Shown here: positions 50,680-59,048 of the stretch, piece by piece
How the letters are laid out: every line of letters starts with the position of its first letter
How positions within the stretch are numbered: position 1 is the stretch's first letter
NCBI GenBank assembly: GCA_028689835.1
Contig: JAQVCK010000003.1
Location: 1 to 59,216 of the forward strand
DNA: 59,216 nucleotides
From: Pygmaiobacter sp.
GTDB lineage: Bacteria; Bacillota; Clostridia; Oscillospirales; Ruminococcaceae
Direction of reading: 5' to 3'
Notes under the pieces: model-generated
Database searches by the model: none
What the model saw: the letters and a program-made list of their open reading frames with translations, nothing else
Told to the model about the DNA's origin: nothing
Position numbers and translations under genes: made by a program

Positions 50680-50748
50680 ACCGGGGCCGCCCCGTTCTGC
50701 CGGGTGCGCCTTCGCACCCGCAGTTCCCGTAGGGGCAGCCCCGGCGGT
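50680..50748 (-). terminator. Nested hairpin after the copy-2 binding-protein gene
   Basis: Outer arms 50680-50693 and 50732-50748 pair over 14 bp with a three-base bulge. An inner, very stable GGTGCG/CGCACC stem-loop is at about 50701-50720. The minus strand then reads AATTTTG. It starts 12 bases after the stop codon and probably limits read-through into livH or protects the 3' end. The rest of the 275-base gap, 50486-50679, is GC-rich with no supported gene. Confidence 0.6.
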
Positions 50749-50760
50749 TTGTCAGTCTAC

Positions 50761-51951
50761 TCAGCCATTGCCGCCGACCGACGCTTTAAATACCAGATTA
50801 CCGTCAACATACTCCATCACAACCGCGGGTTTTTCCGGGGTGTTCAGGTCATTGAGCTTAAACGAGCCGGTCACGCCCGAAAACTCCATGCCGGTCATCG
50901 CTGTTACAATGTCGGCTGTGGTATCGGTACCCGCTTTTTCGATTGCGGTTTTAATCATGTACACCGCATCATAAGACATTGCCGCAATCGCGTTTGGTGT
51001 GGAGCCATAAGCGGCATTAAAGCTGGTGACGAAGTTCTGCACTTCTTCGCTGGGGTTATCTGCCGCATAGTGGTTAATAAAGTAGGTATTGTTGTACAGG
51101 CTCTTGTCATCCACCATCGTGTCGGTGGTGCCGTCCCAGCCGTCTGCACCCAAAAGAACACCGGTATAGCCGGCAGCGCGGGTCTGCGGTACGATGTACG
51201 GGCCAACGGTATCATAGTAGTACGGGGCAAAAATGACATCCGGGCCGGCAGCAATGATGTTGGTCAACTGCGCCGAGTAGTCGGTGTCGGTCATGCTGGA
51301 AGAGCTCTCTTTTGCAACGACATCCAGGCCATAGGTTTTGCAAGCCGCTTCAAACGACGCCGCAATACCGGCCGAGTACGGGTCGCTGGACGCATACAGG
51401 ATGGCGACTTTTTTCGCGCCAAGGTCTTTTGCCGCAAACTCGGCGGCGATGCTGCCCTGATAAGAGTCGTTAAAGCAGGCACGGAACACCGACGGGTGGC
51501 CCTCGGTCAGGGTATCTGCGGTACCCGACGGGGTGATCAGCAGCATGCCGTTTTCGTCCGTCAGGGTCGCAAGGCCGGAGGTAACGCCCGAGGTCACTGA
51601 ACCAATGATGGCGCAAACACCTTCTGACACCAGCTTGTTAAAACTGTTGGCACCCTCGGTAGAGTCGCCCTTATCATCCTCAAATGTCACTTTGACCTGC
51701 TTGTCCAAAATGCCGCCTGCCGCGTTGATCTCATCCACCGCAAGGGTGACTCCCTTTTGTACCGACTCCCCATAGGTCGCCAGCGACCCGGTCAGCGGTG
51801 CGGTGACACCCAGGCTGATCTCTGCGGAAGTAGAAGCTGCGGAGGAAGCCCCGCTCGCCGCGGAAGCCGGGGCCGCCGAGGATGACGCGCCACAGCCGAC
51901 CAGGCTGACGAGTAAGCTGCCTGCCAGTGCAAGGCTCACAAACTTTTTCAT
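50761..51951 (-). CDS. Branched-chain amino-acid-type binding lipoprotein (copy 2)
   Basis: 396 residues. Lipobox SLVGC, Ala/Ser linker, then the Peripla_BP_6 domain ISLGVTAPLTGSLATYGESVQKGVTLAVDEINAAGG and CAIIGSVTSGVTSGLATLTDENG, close to LivJ/LivK. The overall plan matches copy 1 but the ligand-loop sequences differ (SVTSGVTSGLA against SVLTGATIAVA), so the specificities may differ. The ATG at 51951 follows AGAGGGG. It heads the operon. Confidence 0.9.
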   Translation of the reverse strand: MKKFVSLALAGSLLVSLVGCGASSSAAPASAASGASSAASTSAEISLGVTAPLTGSLATYGESVQKGVTLAVDEINAAGGILDKQVKVTFEDDKGDSTEGANSFNKLVSEGVCAIIGSVTSGVTSGLATLTDENGMLLITPSGTADTLTEGHPSVFRACFNDSYQGSIAAEFAAKDLGAKKVAILYASSDPYSAGIAASFEAACKTYGLDVVAKESSSSMTDTDYSAQLTNIIAAGPDVIFAPYYYDTVGPYIVPQTRAAGYTGVLLGADGWDGTTDTMVDDKSLYNNTYFINHYAADNPSEEVQNFVTSFNAAYGSTPNAIAAMSYDAVYMIKTAIEKAGTDTTADIVTAMTGMEFSGVTGSFKLNDLNTPEKPAVVMEYVDGNLVFKASVGGNG

Positions 51952-52031
51952 ACTTTTCCCCTCTTTCTAACAAACACAAAGGCACATTGTTTTCAAATTA
52001 AGTACACCTGTGCTTCGCTATGTTGCAAAGA

Positions 52032-52060
52032 ATTATAACTTGCCATTCTTGTTTGTGCAA
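52032..52060 (-). promoter_or_regulatory. Promoter of the second liv operon
   Basis: On the minus strand TTGCAC (52060-52055), 17-base spacer, TATAAT (52037-52032), about 80 bases before the ATG. Confidence 0.72.
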
Positions 52061-52248
52061 TGCCGAAAGCGCACAAAATTCTGCCTGCCAAGCCCACTGT
52101 ATCTCGCACAATGAACAAAAACGGGGTCAAATTCTGTTAACTCTGCGAGTTCGGCAAATTGTACCCCTTAAAATCGCCTTTATTTGGCTGTTTTGTGCCA
52201 CGCTTCTTTCCTTCGATGCTTTGATGTGGTAAAGCAACAAAAAGAAAG

Positions 52249-52284
52249 CAAAGCCCTGTTTTCACTATCAAAAACAGGGCTTTG
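52249..52284. terminator. Terminator after the DUF554 gene
   Basis: CAAAGCCCTGTTTT (52249-52262) pairs with AAAACAGGGCTTTG (52271-52284); the minus strand continues CTTTCTTTTTG, the plus strand CGTTTATTTTT. Confidence 0.8.
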
Positions 52285-52387
52285 CGTTTATTTTTACTTT
52301 TTAAAACACAAAATTCACTTTTTGTACTACTAATTGTCTTTAAAACAAAGACAATTGTATTTTATTTCATCCTCTGGGTCCGCGGCA

Positions 52388-53104
52388 TCAAATAAAGTTT
52401 TGCACCACAGCCCACAGTACCGGCACCAACAGGGCCGGCAACAAATTTGCGGTTTTAATGCGCGGTGCGCTGGTAAGAAAGTTGATGCCGATGCAGGCGA
52501 CCATCGCATATCCCACCATGCAGATCTGGCCAAGCAAGGCCCCTTGCAGGTAAGGCGCCACCAGCCCGGCGGCCAGTGTCAGCCCACCCTGATACACCAG
52601 CAACGGGATGGCCGCAAAGCAGACCCCCACCCCCAGGGTGGCACCGAAGACAATCGAGCTGATGCCGTCCAGCATGCTTTTGACGTACAGCACACCGGGG
52701 TCGTGGTGCAGCCCGTCGTTGATGGCGCCCACCACCGTCATGGCGCCCACGCAAAATAGCAGTGTGCCGTTGACAAAGGCGGCGGCAAAACCTTTGGTGC
52801 CCACCCGTTGTTCAATTTTTTGCGAAAAACGATTCAGCCGGGCATCCAACTGCAACAGCTCACCGGCCAATGTACCCACCACCAAACTGACAATCAGCAG
52901 CAACTCGCCGCTGGAGGACAGTTTGCCATCTGCCGTCACGGTGAACATCGACGAAATGACCCCGTTGAGGCCCAAAATGACCACCGCGACCCCAAGGGCC
53001 TTGTGCACCGCCTGCTCCAGCGACGGCTTCATCCCCTTTTTCAGCAATAGCCCAACCAACCCGCCGCACACCACGGCAGCGGCGTTGACCAGTGTCCCGC
53101 CCAT
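52388..53104 (-). CDS. DUF554-family membrane protein
   Basis: About 238 residues with seven or so hydrophobic segments. The N-terminus GGTLVNAAAVVCGGLVGLLLKKG and the later FVNGTLLFCVGAMTVVGAINDGL are typical of DUF554 (YdfK-type) proteins, of unknown function and probably transporter-like. The start is uncertain between ATG 53104 (nine bases after GAGGTGG), 53110 and 53122. It lies downstream of recG on the same strand. Confidence 0.87.
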   Translation of the reverse strand: MGGTLVNAAAVVCGGLVGLLLKKGMKPSLEQAVHKALGVAVVILGLNGVISSMFTVTADGKLSSSGELLLIVSLVVGTLAGELLQLDARLNRFSQKIEQRVGTKGFAAAFVNGTLLFCVGAMTVVGAINDGLHHDPGVLYVKSMLDGISSIVFGATLGVGVCFAAIPLLVYQGGLTLAAGLVAPYLQGALLGQICMVGYAMVACIGINFLTSAPRIKTANLLPALLVPVLWAVVQNFI

Positions 53105-53173
53105 CAACATGTTCCACCTCATTCTGGCGCGTTGCGGCGCCGTTTTGCCTGCTGTTCACACAGCAGTTGCCCT

Positions 53174-55219
53174 TTAGTTGATTGCAAACCCGCCCGCCTG
53201 CGCAAACAGGCGGCTCACCTCGTGGCGCAGTGCCGCGTGCTGCGGCGCCGCCAGTGCCGGGTCTTGCTGCAACAGGGCCCCCGCCTGTTCGGCGGCGGCC
53301 TCCACCATGCCCGCATCGGTGGCATCCGCCACCTGCAATGTGGGCAGGCCGTGCTGGCGCTCGCCAAAAAAGTCGCCCGGGCCGCGGTGCTCCAAGTCGT
53401 ACCTTGCCACCTCAAACCCGTCGGACGTGCGGCACAAAAAGCCCAGCCGCTCTTTCACGGCTTCCGACCCATGGTCGCTGACTAAAATACAAAAGCTCTC
53501 CGCCGCGCCGCGCCCCACGCGCCCGCGCAGCTGGTGCAGCGCCGAAAGGCCGTACCGCTCGGCGTTTTCGATGACCATCACACTGGCATTGGGCACATCG
53601 ACCCCCACTTCCACCACAGTGGTCGAGCACAGCACATCCAATTCGCCCGCGGCAAACTGCGCCATCACCTCGGCCTTATCCGCCGCTTTCAGCCTGCCGT
53701 GTAGCAGCCCAATGCGGCGGTGCGGCAGGTAGCGGGCCGCCACCTGCTCGCGGTATTCCACAACCGACTGCATGTCTGCGGTCTGCGGCGATTCCTCCTC
53801 TGCCGGCTCAATCAACGGGCAGACGATAAAGACCTGCCGCCCGGCGGTGATCTGCTCGTCTAAAAAGTGGTACATGCGCCCGCGCAGCGCGGTGCCCACC
53901 GCCATCGTGCGCACCGGGGTGCGCCCCGGCGGCAGCTCGTCCAGCACCGAAACATCCAGCTCGCCAAACAGCAACAGGCTTAATGTGCGGGGGATGGGGG
54001 TGGCGCTCATCACCAGCAGGTGCGGGTTTTCGGCCTTTTCGGCCAGCAGGCCGCGCTGGCGCACACCAAACCGGTGCTGCTCGTCGGTGACGGCAAACCC
54101 CAAACGGGCAAACTGCACCTGCTCGCTGAGCACCGCGTGGGTGCCCACCACCACCTGTACTGCCCCCCCCGCAATGGCGGCCAGCAGCGTTTTGCGGGCT
54201 TTGCCTTTTACCGAGCCGGTCAGCAGCCCCACCGTAATGCCCAGCGGGCCTAATAGCGCTTGCAGGGTTTTAGCATGCTGCACCGCCAAAATTTCGGTCG
54301 GCGCCATCAGCACGCTTTGGTACCCGTTTGCGGCGGCCACCGCCATGCCCGCAGCGGCCACCAGCGTTTTGCCGCTACCCACATCCCCTTGCAACAGGCG
54401 GTTCATCGGGGCCGGGGCCGCAAAATCGTGGCACAGCTCATCCACCGCGCGGCACTGGGCGCCGGTGGGGGCAAAAGGCAACGCGGCAAAAAACGGCTCT
54501 GGGTCGCAGCGGGGCATCGGCGCGCCGCTTGCCACCCGGTTGCGGCTGCGCAGCAGCTTCATGCCAAGCTCTAAGTAAAACAGTTCTTCAAACGCAAACC
54601 GCCGCCGTGCGGCCGTGGCCTCTGCCAGTGACGGGGGAAAGTGAATTGCCCCCAGCGCGTCACACAGGTCCGGCAGCTTATATTTTGCGCGCAGCGCTTC
54701 GGGCAGCGGGTCTTGCACGGTGCCGCAGCCCGCCAGCGCGGTGCGCATCAGCTTTGAAAGATAGGCAGACGTAATGCCCGCAGTTAAATGGTACACCGCG
54801 GTAAACGGGTGGTCGCTACCCGCCGCAATAAACTGCGGGCTTGCCATTTCGCGCCTGCCAAGGCCGCGCACCTTGCCGTAAAATAAGTACTCACTGCCCG
54901 CTTGCAGCTTTTCGGCCGCGTAGGGGCTGTTGAAAAAGGTGATTTGCAGCAGGCCGGTGTCGTCACCCGCATCCACCCGGTACAGCGTGCGCCCGCCGCT
55001 GATGCGCAGTGGGGGATGTTTTCCAAACACCGTCGCCCGCACGGCACAAGGGGCCTCGTACGGGGCTTCGGCCACGGTATACGGGGCCGAATAATCCACA
55101 TAGTCGCGCGGGTAACAGCGCAGCAGGTCGCCCACTGTCAAAATACCCAGCTTCGCCAGCTGCTTTGCGCGCTTTTCGCCCACCCCCTTGAGGTACTGTA
55201 CCTCTTTGTCCCATGCCAT
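53174..55219 (-). CDS. recG: ATP-dependent DNA helicase RecG
   Basis: 681 residues. Remodels stalled replication forks and branched DNA. The N-terminal wedge/OB domain begins VQYLKGVGEKRAKQLAKLGI. Helicase motifs: GDVGSGKT (I), VGTHAVL, DEQHRFG (II, the RecG variant of DEAD box), MSATPIPRTL (III), then the C-terminal helicase half ending LRGRVGRG and the RecG-type TRG region LGFLCRTSDGFEVARYDLEHRGPGD. Start ATG 55219 after GGGAGGCGG. It follows fakA, an order seen in many Firmicutes. Confidence 0.95.
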   Translation of the reverse strand: MAWDKEVQYLKGVGEKRAKQLAKLGILTVGDLLRCYPRDYVDYSAPYTVAEAPYEAPCAVRATVFGKHPPLRISGGRTLYRVDAGDDTGLLQITFFNSPYAAEKLQAGSEYLFYGKVRGLGRREMASPQFIAAGSDHPFTAVYHLTAGITSAYLSKLMRTALAGCGTVQDPLPEALRAKYKLPDLCDALGAIHFPPSLAEATAARRRFAFEELFYLELGMKLLRSRNRVASGAPMPRCDPEPFFAALPFAPTGAQCRAVDELCHDFAAPAPMNRLLQGDVGSGKTLVAAAGMAVAAANGYQSVLMAPTEILAVQHAKTLQALLGPLGITVGLLTGSVKGKARKTLLAAIAGGAVQVVVGTHAVLSEQVQFARLGFAVTDEQHRFGVRQRGLLAEKAENPHLLVMSATPIPRTLSLLLFGELDVSVLDELPPGRTPVRTMAVGTALRGRMYHFLDEQITAGRQVFIVCPLIEPAEEESPQTADMQSVVEYREQVAARYLPHRRIGLLHGRLKAADKAEVMAQFAAGELDVLCSTTVVEVGVDVPNASVMVIENAERYGLSALHQLRGRVGRGAAESFCILVSDHGSEAVKERLGFLCRTSDGFEVARYDLEHRGPGDFFGERQHGLPTLQVADATDAGMVEAAAEQAGALLQQDPALAAPQHAALRHEVSRLFAQAGGFAIN

Positions 55220-55258
55220 ACCGCCGCCTCCCTTCTGCACTGCGTTCACGGTATAAAA

Positions 55259-55294
55259 AAGGCAACCTTAACGCAGGGGCGTTAAAATTGCCTT
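55259..55294 (-). terminator. Terminator after fakA
   Basis: Outer AAGGCAA/TTGCCTT (55259-55265 with 55288-55294) and inner TTAACGC/GCGTTAA stems with a two-base internal loop; the minus strand continues TTTTTTATAC. It separates fakA from recG. Confidence 0.82.
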
Positions 55295-55328
55295 CTGTCA
55301 GGCCCTGCCGCGCGGGCGGGGGCTGTTT

Positions 55329-57020
55329 TTATTCCACACTGATGATGTAGTAGTAGACCGGCTGGCCGCCCACCAGGTGGGTCACTTCAACACCGGAGGG
55401 TACTTTCTCCTGCAACTGCCGTGTCACTTCGGCGGCGTCTTCTTCGCCGACGTCGCAGCCGGAAATCACCGTCACAAAGCTGGATTCCTTTTTGGTCATC
55501 GCTTTTGCCAGCTTCAGCACCGCGTGGCTGATATCGCGGTCGGTAAACGACAGCTTGCCGTTTTCCAGCGCAAGGATTTCGCCCTGCTTGATTTTGTGGC
55601 CGTCAAAATCGCTGTTGCGGGCGGCAAAGGTAATAAGGCCGGTCGCAACACGGTCCGCCGCCTGCATCATCGCAATGCCGTTTTCTTCACCGGAAAGCGA
55701 ATCGTCAAAATTCAACATGGCAGTGATGCCCTGCGGGATGGTGCGGGTGGGCAGCACGATCAGCTTGCGGTCAGCAAGCGACACCGCCTGCTCGGCCGCC
55801 ATGATGATATTTTTGTTGTTGGGCAGCACAAACACAGTTTTGGCCGGCACGCTTTGCGCCGCTGCCAAAATATCCTCGGTGCTGGGGTTCATCGTCTGCC
55901 CGCCCGAAACCACGGCGCCCACGCCGATGTCGGTGAAGATGTCACGCAGCCCGTCGCCCGCGGCGACTGCCACAAACCCAAACTCCACCGCCGGGTCTAC
56001 CGCAACATAGGCAAACTGCTGTTTTTCGGGGTTCTTTTCTGCTTCGGCCTGTTTTTCCAGCCCCTTGCCCTGTGCCTGCCGGGCCAAAAACTGCTCGTGC
56101 ATATTTTCAATTTTAAAGTTGGTCAAATAGCCAAAGCCCAGCGCATAGCTGACCATTTTGCCGGGGTCGGTGGTGTGCACATGGCAGTTGATGACTTCGT
56201 CGTCCTCTACCACGACCACGCTGTCGCCGTTGCTCTCTAAAAAGGCGCGCAGCTTTTCGCTGCTGGCACCCTGTTTTTTGTTCACTAAGAACTGGGTGCA
56301 GTAGCCGTTGGTGATGTCCTCTACCTTCATCAGGTCATCGGTAAACACACCGCGGCCCGCTGCACTGGTAGACGGCTTTTTCGGCGCGTCGGCACTCTCT
56401 TGCTCCTGCACCATAATGCCGTCGCGCAGCACGCTTAACATGCCCTCTAAAATGGTGACAAACCCGGCACCGCCCGCATCGACCACACCGGCCTTTTTCA
56501 GCACCGGCAGCTGCTCGGGGGTGTGCTCCAGCGCTTCTTTTGCGGCGGCGAGAATAATTTCAAACAGTTCCACCGGATCTTCGGTCGTCGCAACGGCCGC
56601 CGCTTCGGCGCCCATGCGGGCGACGGTCAGCATCGTGCCCTCGGTGGGCTTCATCACCGCTTTGTACGCGGCGGCGACGCCCATTTCAAACGCTTTGGCA
56701 ACATCGGCCGCAGTGGCCTCTTTTTTGCCCACAAGCGCCTTGGAAAAACCGCGGAACAGCAGCGACGAAATAACCCCGCTGTTGCCACGCGCACCGCGCA
56801 GCATGCTGGAAGCGGCAACCGCACTCGCCTTTTCCACCGTGCAGTCATCGCCCAGCGCCAGCAAATCGCGGCGCGCCGCGCCAATCGTCATACTCATATT
56901 GGTACCGGTATCACCATCGGGAACCGGGAATACGTTGAGCTCGTCAATACTGCTGCGCTGATTCATGATGCTGTTTGCACCACTGATCATGCTGTCTCTC
57001 AAAACAGAACCTGTAATCAT
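55329..57020 (-). CDS. fakA: Fatty acid kinase subunit FakA (DAK2 domain)
   Basis: 563 residues. FakA phosphorylates exogenous fatty acids held by FakB, giving acyl-phosphate for phospholipid synthesis. The N-terminal DAK2 kinase domain has ELNVFPVPDGDTGTNMSMT (metal/ATP Asp residues) and SMLRGARGNSGVISS. The central and C-terminal parts match YloV (GYCTQFLVNK, INCHVHTTDPG). No FakB/DegV gene is in this window. It lies 33 bases after the Asp23 gene. Confidence 0.94.
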   Translation of the reverse strand: MITGSVLRDSMISGANSIMNQRSSIDELNVFPVPDGDTGTNMSMTIGAARRDLLALGDDCTVEKASAVAASSMLRGARGNSGVISSLLFRGFSKALVGKKEATAADVAKAFEMGVAAAYKAVMKPTEGTMLTVARMGAEAAAVATTEDPVELFEIILAAAKEALEHTPEQLPVLKKAGVVDAGGAGFVTILEGMLSVLRDGIMVQEQESADAPKKPSTSAAGRGVFTDDLMKVEDITNGYCTQFLVNKKQGASSEKLRAFLESNGDSVVVVEDDEVINCHVHTTDPGKMVSYALGFGYLTNFKIENMHEQFLARQAQGKGLEKQAEAEKNPEKQQFAYVAVDPAVEFGFVAVAAGDGLRDIFTDIGVGAVVSGGQTMNPSTEDILAAAQSVPAKTVFVLPNNKNIIMAAEQAVSLADRKLIVLPTRTIPQGITAMLNFDDSLSGEENGIAMMQAADRVATGLITFAARNSDFDGHKIKQGEILALENGKLSFTDRDISHAVLKLAKAMTKKESSFVTVISGCDVGEEDAAEVTRQLQEKVPSGVEVTHLVGGQPVYYYIISVE

Positions 57021-57053
57021 CTTGCGTATACTCCCTTAAATCGTCAATTTCCG

Positions 57054-57404
57054 TCAGGAGACGATATCGTCTACCGAAACCTTAATGCGCTTGACCTGCA
57101 GGCCGGTGGCATCCTCTACGACGTACCGCACCTTGTGGGTGATGCTTTTGACAACTGCTGAAATATTAATGCCGTAAATCACTTTAATGTGTAACTCAAT
57201 CACCAGCTTGCCGCCCTCTTCGGTCACCCGCACGCCCTTGTCGGGGAAATCCGACCCAAACAGCATGCCCTTTACGGTGTCCGACGGTCCACTAGTGGCC
57301 ATATCCGCAACGCCATAGCAACTGCTGGCGGCAGCCGATACCAGCCCGGCAAAATAATCGCCGGTCATGCTGACCTTGCCCAAAGTGTTGTAAAAACTGA
57401 TCAT
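57054..57404 (-). CDS. Asp23/Gls24-family protein (YloU-like)
   Basis: 116 residues matching the alkaline-shock protein family: ISFYNTLGKVSMTGDYFAGLVSAAASSCYGVADM, then GVRVTEEGGKLVIELHIKVIYGINISAVVKSI. It is cytoplasmic, often membrane-associated, with a role in envelope stress or lipid homeostasis not well defined. Adjacent to fakA, as in most Firmicutes, and immediately downstream of a peptide-type binding-protein gene (9-base gap). Confidence 0.92.
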   Translation of the reverse strand: MISFYNTLGKVSMTGDYFAGLVSAAASSCYGVADMATSGPSDTVKGMLFGSDFPDKGVRVTEEGGKLVIELHIKVIYGINISAVVKSITHKVRYVVEDATGLQVKRIKVSVDDIVS

Positions 57405-57413
57405 CTTGTCCCT

Positions 57414-58961
57414 TCACTCCTTTTGGGTAGCATTGTCGATCGTAAGATTTTCAAAGCTATAAAAAATATCGCTGACGGTGGGGGTAAGCCCCGAAAAATC
57501 TTTACTATAGGTCGCAACGCCGTTTTTGTACACCAGTGGCACAAACGGCATTTCGGCGGCAAAGGCAGTTTCAAACCCAGCCAGTGCCGTTTTGTCCGCT
57601 TTCATGGCGTCGTAGGCGGCAAGCAGTGCATCCGACGGCGTTACCCGCGCACGCGCGTTGCCGGCACCAAAAAAGGCGTCCATATCCATATTATTATACA
57701 ACTTTACCTCGCCGATGTACAGTGGCGCCGTGCCGGACGAAATTTTTTCGCTGTAACTGGTAAAGTCACTGTCCTCGCTGACCGTCACCTCAATGCCGAT
57801 GCGCGAAAGCTCCTCTGCCACCAGCGAGGCGGCGTACCGCTTAAACGAGCTGCCGGTATAACACAACAGCGAAAACGACAGCCGCTTACCGTCGGCGCTC
57901 TGGTAAAAACCGCTGGCGTCGTCCATCGTGTACCCCAGCGATTCAATCAGCGCCTTTGCTTTGGCGGTGTCGGCCTCCTCCGCCAGCGTGGCGGCGGCGC
58001 TTTCACCGGGGAAGCGGGGGTTGATGACGCCGGTGGCGACGTACGCGCGCGAATAATAGGCTTTGTCAGCAATCTGCCGGCGCGAAATGCCAAGGCTGAT
58101 GGCCTGCCGCAACGCGGGCTGGTTCAGCGGGGAATCGGGGCTTTGGGGCTGAATGCCGATAAAGACCAGATTATTGAGATTAAAATAACTGGTGTTACAC
58201 ACAATGCTGCCCGCAAGGTCGGACTCCTGCTCGGACGAAAACAGGCTGATGACCCCAAGGTTTAAGCTGGACACCAGCGCATCATAACCCGACAGTTCGA
58301 CAAGCTTGATGGTGTCAAACGGCGTTTTATCTGCAAATGAGGCGTTTGCGGTGAGGGCAACGCCGTCGGCGGTGCTGCTGACCGAATACCGCCCGCTGGA
58401 CGTGGGGCTGGTGCTGGCCGTCTCGCCCGCTTTCATCACCGGGATGTCGAGCAGGTAGGCAAACAGGCTGTCCGGCTTTTGCAGTGTCACGGTGACGGTG
58501 TTGCCGGCCGCACGCACCGCCGACACATTGGCAAACCGTGCGCCAAACACACTGCTGGCGCGCGCGGCCTCCAAGCTTGCGGCGGCGTCTGCCCCGGTGA
58601 TGGCCGTGCCGTCGGCAAAGCTGCCGCCCACCGTGATAGTCACCTCATTGCCGGTGCTCACCACCGCGCTGGCCACGTTGTACACCAGCTCATAGTCGTT
58701 CGTGATGTCCACAAAACTGCGAAACAACAGCCGCGAGTTTTGCAGCGTGATTGTGCTTTTGGACGTATAAGGGTTAAACCCCTCTGCGCTGGAATAGGGC
58801 AGTACAAACTCGCCGTTGTCGCTGGCAGAGCTTTGGGCGGCGGGCACTCCGCCGCCTGCGGTGGACGAACTGGCGCTTTGGGGCGCACAGCCGACAAGCA
58901 GTGCCGCGCACAGCAACGTACAAAGGGCTGCCGTGCCCCGGCGGATACAGGCTGGTTTCAT
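57414..58961 (-). CDS. Extracellular solute-binding lipoprotein, family 5 (oligopeptide type), orphan
   Basis: 515 residues. Lipobox LLVGC, a Ser/Gly linker, then an SBP_bac_5 domain: EGFNPYTSKSTITLQNSRLLF, the PALRQAISLGISRRQIADKAYY segment typical of OppA/DppA relatives, and a C-terminal FVPLVYKNGVATYS. It should bind peptides, nickel chelates or similar, but no permease or ATPase gene adjoins it in the window. ATG 58961 follows GGGAGG. Its nine-base spacing to the Asp23 gene implies co-transcription with asp23-fakA. Confidence 0.88.
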   Translation of the reverse strand: MKPACIRRGTAALCTLLCAALLVGCAPQSASSSTAGGGVPAAQSSASDNGEFVLPYSSAEGFNPYTSKSTITLQNSRLLFRSFVDITNDYELVYNVASAVVSTGNEVTITVGGSFADGTAITGADAAASLEAARASSVFGARFANVSAVRAAGNTVTVTLQKPDSLFAYLLDIPVMKAGETASTSPTSSGRYSVSSTADGVALTANASFADKTPFDTIKLVELSGYDALVSSLNLGVISLFSSEQESDLAGSIVCNTSYFNLNNLVFIGIQPQSPDSPLNQPALRQAISLGISRRQIADKAYYSRAYVATGVINPRFPGESAAATLAEEADTAKAKALIESLGYTMDDASGFYQSADGKRLSFSLLCYTGSSFKRYAASLVAEELSRIGIEVTVSEDSDFTSYSEKISSGTAPLYIGEVKLYNNMDMDAFFGAGNARARVTPSDALLAAYDAMKADKTALAGFETAFAAEMPFVPLVYKNGVATYSKDFSGLTPTVSDIFYSFENLTIDNATQKE

Positions 58962-59048
58962 TGTAAACCTCCCGAACTGCGCCCGCGGGCAAACCACACG
59001 GCGCAATTTATTTTCACATAACGGGCAAAGTAGCGGCGGGCACCGGGC

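Larger units (their letters stand above)
51952..52387. other. Intergenic region upstream of the second liv operon
   Basis: 436 bases without a gene. It holds the promoter at 52032-52060, a 14-bp terminator at 52249-52284, and an inverted repeat AATTGTCTTT/AAAGACAATT at 52332-52356. A 70-codon plus-strand frame at 52020-52232 has no convincing ribosome site and is not called. Confidence 0.6.

Noticed and set aside
50530..51600. 356-codon plus-strand frame opposite the copy-2 binding-protein gene
   Set aside because: Arg/Gly/Val-rich shadow frame with no recognised domain.
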